Below, in pieces: positions 60,866 through 64,000 of a DNA stretch of 64,000 bases (positions within the stretch are counted from its first letter, which is position 1; the number at the start of each line of letters is the position of its first letter). The position numbers and the translations under genes are program-made. Source of the DNA: Gymnothorax reevesii (taxonomy: Eukaryota; Chordata; Actinopteri; Anguilliformes; Muraenidae). The notes under the pieces were generated by a model that was given only the letters and a program-made list of their open reading frames with translations, ran no database searches and was not told the DNA's origin. The stretch is taken from the NCBI GenBank assembly GCA_029721435.1, contig CM056583.1:73721120-73785119 (forward strand), written 5' to 3'.

Positions 60866-61902
60866 TGATAACATAAACACACCAAAGATTAATTCTCAAT
60901 TAAAACAAGTGAACTGATTCTTTCTGCAAAGTTTCATTATGCAACCAAAGGCAGGGAAAAGAATAATCCCTTAAAGCTAGAAAGCTCATTCAAAAAGCGA
61001 GAAAAGGGCTTTTTCTCATTTTTCAGTGACAGGCCAGCCCCCCTGCACAACTAACAAAAGAAAAGTATGCAGGCAAATCTCAACAACCCCCTTCTTTGTT
61101 TGTCCTCTGTTTATTATAACCATTCAAACCAAAGTCATAAACAAATGTTGATATGTCTGAGGGGGGCATTGTTCAAACAGAGCTAGTCTTCTGAACTTGG
61201 ATGACATAAACCAGGACATAATTGCCCAGCAGGAGATACCACAGAGTTTACACAACTTCTTGGTACGCCCTCTCCATAAGAGCATGTGTGGAAAAGCCTA
61301 TGAAATCTTGGTGGTTCCGGGGAGACAAATTTCTTGGTGCCTGTGGGGGAGTGAGTCAAAATCCAGGAGGGCTTACAGTTCCCACTGCTTTCTGTCGATA
61401 TTTCTCGACAGTCTCGGCTGTGAACTGAACCAGCTAATTATCAGCCGGTTTTCTCCCCTGTGATTCACAGTAGATTATTTCTCACAGACTTTTCAGCTCA
61501 AGCAATATTCCCATAATAAGCACTTTGGATTACTACGAATGTGAATCTCATTAAGAGATTAGAATAATCCAAACACTGAAAAAAAAGTTGAAAGAGAAAT
61601 AGCAAACAGTGTGGGCCTTTACCATAATGCCATAAATACTGTCTGCATTTTTCTTTTTTCTTTTTGCAGTTCCTATTTTTAAATCAAAACCTTTCCGAAA
61701 AGAAATATCGGAAATATAAAAGAAAAGAGGTTGATTTTTAAGTCCACCACAAAATTAGACAGGATGAAATTGTTTACTGGAGTAAATGCATGGTTTTTCC
61801 TCCAGTATACAGATCTGGAAAGGGAACAGGAATGGCAATTCATTTGCCAAAATTTGCAGTATCCATAAGGGAAGAGAAGGCTCAGATAAAGAGGCGACGC
61901 AC

Positions 61903-62034
61903 CTGGATATCCAGTGAGCAGTTTCCAGTTCCGGTATCGGATGGCAGCATGAACTGACACATTGAAGCTAGAGCGAAACCTCTGGCCATTGCAAAGCTCC
62001 GGAGCCAAATGCAACATGGACTCCCTGCCAGGAC
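61903..62034 (-). CDS. arsb: arylsulfatase B, penultimate coding exon
   Basis: A 132-bp exon encodes SSFNVSVHAAIRYRNWKLLTGYPG and the variable segment before it, matching the ARSB segment whose core is SVHAAIRxxNWKLLTGYPG. It is bounded by a TTTCCCCAG acceptor at 62035-62036 and a GTGCGT donor at 61902-61897. The phase (split Gly) joins correctly to the final exon to give YPGCDLWF, a contact typical of the family. NVS is a potential N-glycosylation site. The 5' neighbour exons are beyond the right edge. The intron between this and the last exon (60441-61900) carries a TAA microsatellite. Confidence 0.93.
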
Positions 62035-62717
62035 CTGGGGAAATGAACAGAAGAAAAGCTAATAAAGGAGTCTGATGGTGTTTCCAACACTCAGGTCTGA
62101 TAAAGATGTGCCAGATCAAACCAGCTTCCTGGTGAGGTGGTGAAGCACAATACCTGAGTAGAGACTAAGTTAAATTAAGCACAGTATGGTGCATAATGAC
62201 TACTCAAGAATTAGGGAGGTAGTGTAGCACACTGTACTAAAATAAAAACAATGTGAAAGAGCCAGTATTTCCAGACAGAGGTGAGTGAGAAGTTTTAAAA
62301 ATAAAGGACACACAATTCCATCTGAAAGATTTGATAAACTCTCAGGTTTTCAAAAAAAAAAAAAAAAAATCATCAAGACAATCCCAGAAAACAGAACATC
62401 TTGCTTAAACACAATAGATTCCAGTGTAATTTCATAAGAAGTAACTCCCGGGATTTTAAAGTTTCTGCAGCTGAAATCCACGTGGAGAGACAAGGTGGGG
62501 GATAAGAAAGAAAGGGAAGGATTTTCATTTTGATCAGGAGTAAGAACTGGCGATCTTGCATAACTACTCTTATGGGGTTTGGCATGGATTCCTGGAACAC
62601 ATACATGTGCAAATATTCGGACTCCAGAAAAAGCACACATTTGCAAAAACTGACATGAAACAAACCACTGAATCAATATATCAAGCATTTAAAAAATAAA
62701 TGTTGGTAGATTCTCTT

Positions 62718-62900
62718 ACAAGTCCATGAGTATTTGGACAGTCACACCATTCCAAACAGTTGCAATTCCATGGTTCACTCAATATGAATGTGTTAAAATG
62801 AGGGTCTGCCCATCAAAATGAGGGTGTCTGCATTAATAGTGTGAGCGATGTAGGAATGACCTACCTTTACAATTGTGTCCAAACACTTAACCTCACTGTA
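62718..62900. repeat. possible Tc1-type MITE remnant
   Basis: GTCCATGAGTATTTGGACA at 62722-62740 is loosely the inverse of TGTCCAAACACTTAACCTCAC at 62876-62896. Ends of the type GTCCAxxAGTATTTGGACA are common on fish Tc1/mariner derivatives. It lies upstream of the penultimate arsb exon, in the intron. Confidence 0.45.
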
Positions 62901-63239
62901 AATGTTTACGGTCTACAAAATCAGGGCACAAATAGTCCGGCATCCAAGTCTTAAGATGCGCAAAAGACTTTGAATGTGGTTCGCCACAACAATATGTGCG
63001 CAGTGGAGTATTTGCAAGTAATTAAAAATACAAACAACACATTAAAAGAAAAATGCCATTTCTTCAACATAAGTGGTCTGCGCATGGCCCGTTTTTCTTT
63101 TTGAAGTTAATAAGTGCACCCAGCGCGGTAATGTTTATTACTATGGTTTAAAAGAGCCTGCTTACCACAGTGCTTGGTCATCTTACAGCTCGAAGTCACG
63201 AGCAATAGTAAAGCCATGCTAGAACACCAGAATTTGTAG

Positions 63240-64000
63240 TTCTGATGAGGATTTTGAGAGACAGGCCAATGAATTGAGTGGCCGCTTTCGTGAAATGAAT
63301 TATGACCAAAGAATTTTGGATGAATATATTTCTAAGGTTCGGGGAAAAGATCGTAATAGCCTTTTAACACCTAATCCTTCTCCCCCTACACAACAGGATC
63401 TTGTTTTGGCCACTACTTTTTCTCCGGTCTCGCAGTTCATTAAGAAAATTGTTCGGAAACATTTTATCTAGTGATCCCGTTAACTTTCCTAGATTTGCGA
63501 TGAAACGATGCAGTAATGTGAGAGACAAGCTTGTGAAGATGAATCTGCGCGTGCGGTCCACACATTTTTTGAGCTCACTTTCCCCAGGAAATTTTCTGTG
63601 TTTAAATTGTGTTAATTGTAATGCCATGATCAAAGGTGAACATTTTTCACATCCTCATACAGGAAGTAGTATAAAAATTTGGGGTAGAATCACTTGTAAA
63701 ACTACACATGTAATTTATTTATTGAAATGCCCTGGTGGGTTTTGTTATGTGGGCAAGTCAAAAAGAGAATTGAGATTGAGGATCTCTGAACATAAGAGTA
63801 ACATTAGAAATAAAGATGAGAGGTCTCCTATTGCTAGGCATTTTAATTTGGTCGGTCATGATGTCTGCAGATTCTGGTTTATGGGTATTGAAGTAGTTAG
63901 GCTGTTGTTGAGGGGAGGGGATAGAGAGAGGAAATTGCCTTTTGGATATGTCATTTACAAACTGAGTATCTTAGGGGCCTAAATGCGGAATTGTCCTTGT
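63240..64000 (+). pseudogene. Penelope-like retroelement 3' end, frameshifted, runs off the window
   Basis: The first part (63240 to about 63466) reads ELSGRFREMNYDQRILDEYI and ends IKKIVRKHF, the linker after the RT in Penelope-like elements. A one-base frameshift near 63466 moves to the frame that reads ILSSDPVN, RDKLV and a CLNCVNC zinc-finger-like pair. That frame continues with VIYLLKCPGGFCYVGKSKRE and LRLRISEH, a GIY-YIG-type endonuclease core. A second shift near 63965 restores the ending GLNAELSL. It is 5'-truncated with no RT core seen, and lies antisense to arsb, presumably in an arsb intron. Inactive copy. Confidence 0.82.

Noticed and set aside
60572..60880. Frames with poly-Tyr or poly-Ile runs
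   Set aside because: Products of the TAA microsatellite in the arsb intron.

Overview
The window looks like teleost fish nuclear DNA: intron-rich, AT-rich, with no compact coding and a fish-type mixture of transposons. Two host genes can be recognised, both on the minus strand. At the left is the first coding exon of lhfpl2 (LHFPL tetraspan subfamily member 2, 3020-3431). At the right are the last two coding exons of arsb (arylsulfatase B, 61903-62034 and 60173-60438). To my knowledge the human genes are also neighbours in this order and orientation (arsb upstream of lhfpl2), so this is probably conserved synteny. I infer that most of the space between them is the 5' intron of lhfpl2. A CpG-rich block at about 53.25-53.63 kb, with minus-strand CCAAT boxes, a CRE-like site and a strong minus-strand splice donor, is my best candidate for the lhfpl2 promoter and untranslated first exon.

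The outstanding feature is a complete, apparently very young LTR retrotransposon at 28952-35010 on the minus strand, in the same sense as lhfpl2. Its two LTRs (497 and 498 bp) differ only by one T in a homopolymer, and it is bounded by a 4-bp duplication (CTGC). One uninterrupted frame of 1604 codons encodes Gag, zinc knuckle, protease, integrase, reverse transcriptase and RNase H. Integrase comes before reverse transcriptase: this is a Ty3/gypsy-type element with a Ty1/copia-like gene order, as described for the Gmr1 group of deuterostome elements. The primer-binding site resembles a tRNA-Pro site with a 3-nt insertion. A diverged relative survives as a solo LTR at 54256-54746.

The remainder is a layered record of older mobile DNA. 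It includes a 202-bp hAT-type MITE with a perfect 8-bp target duplication, nested in a larger inverted-repeat element (39407-40159), and a 674-bp Harbinger-like element with TAA duplications (43921-44594). There is also a hAT-like element with a CA-rich core (11638-12204), a long hairpin element (13908-14193), a decayed Tc1/mariner-like transposase (about 55.64-56.34 kb), a decayed LINE reverse transcriptase (about 58.04-58.85 kb) and a frameshifted Penelope-like 3' end with a GIY-YIG-type domain running off the right edge (63240-64000). Tandem repeats include a 134-144-bp minisatellite (41220-41995) that multiplies TGACCT half-sites, a 36-bp minisatellite (23058-23195), and GA, GT, TC and TAA microsatellites.

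Most of the short open frames in the window are chance frames or antisense shadows. I found no RNA genes, CRISPR arrays or prokaryotic features. Long stretches hold nothing I can name, and they are listed as such.
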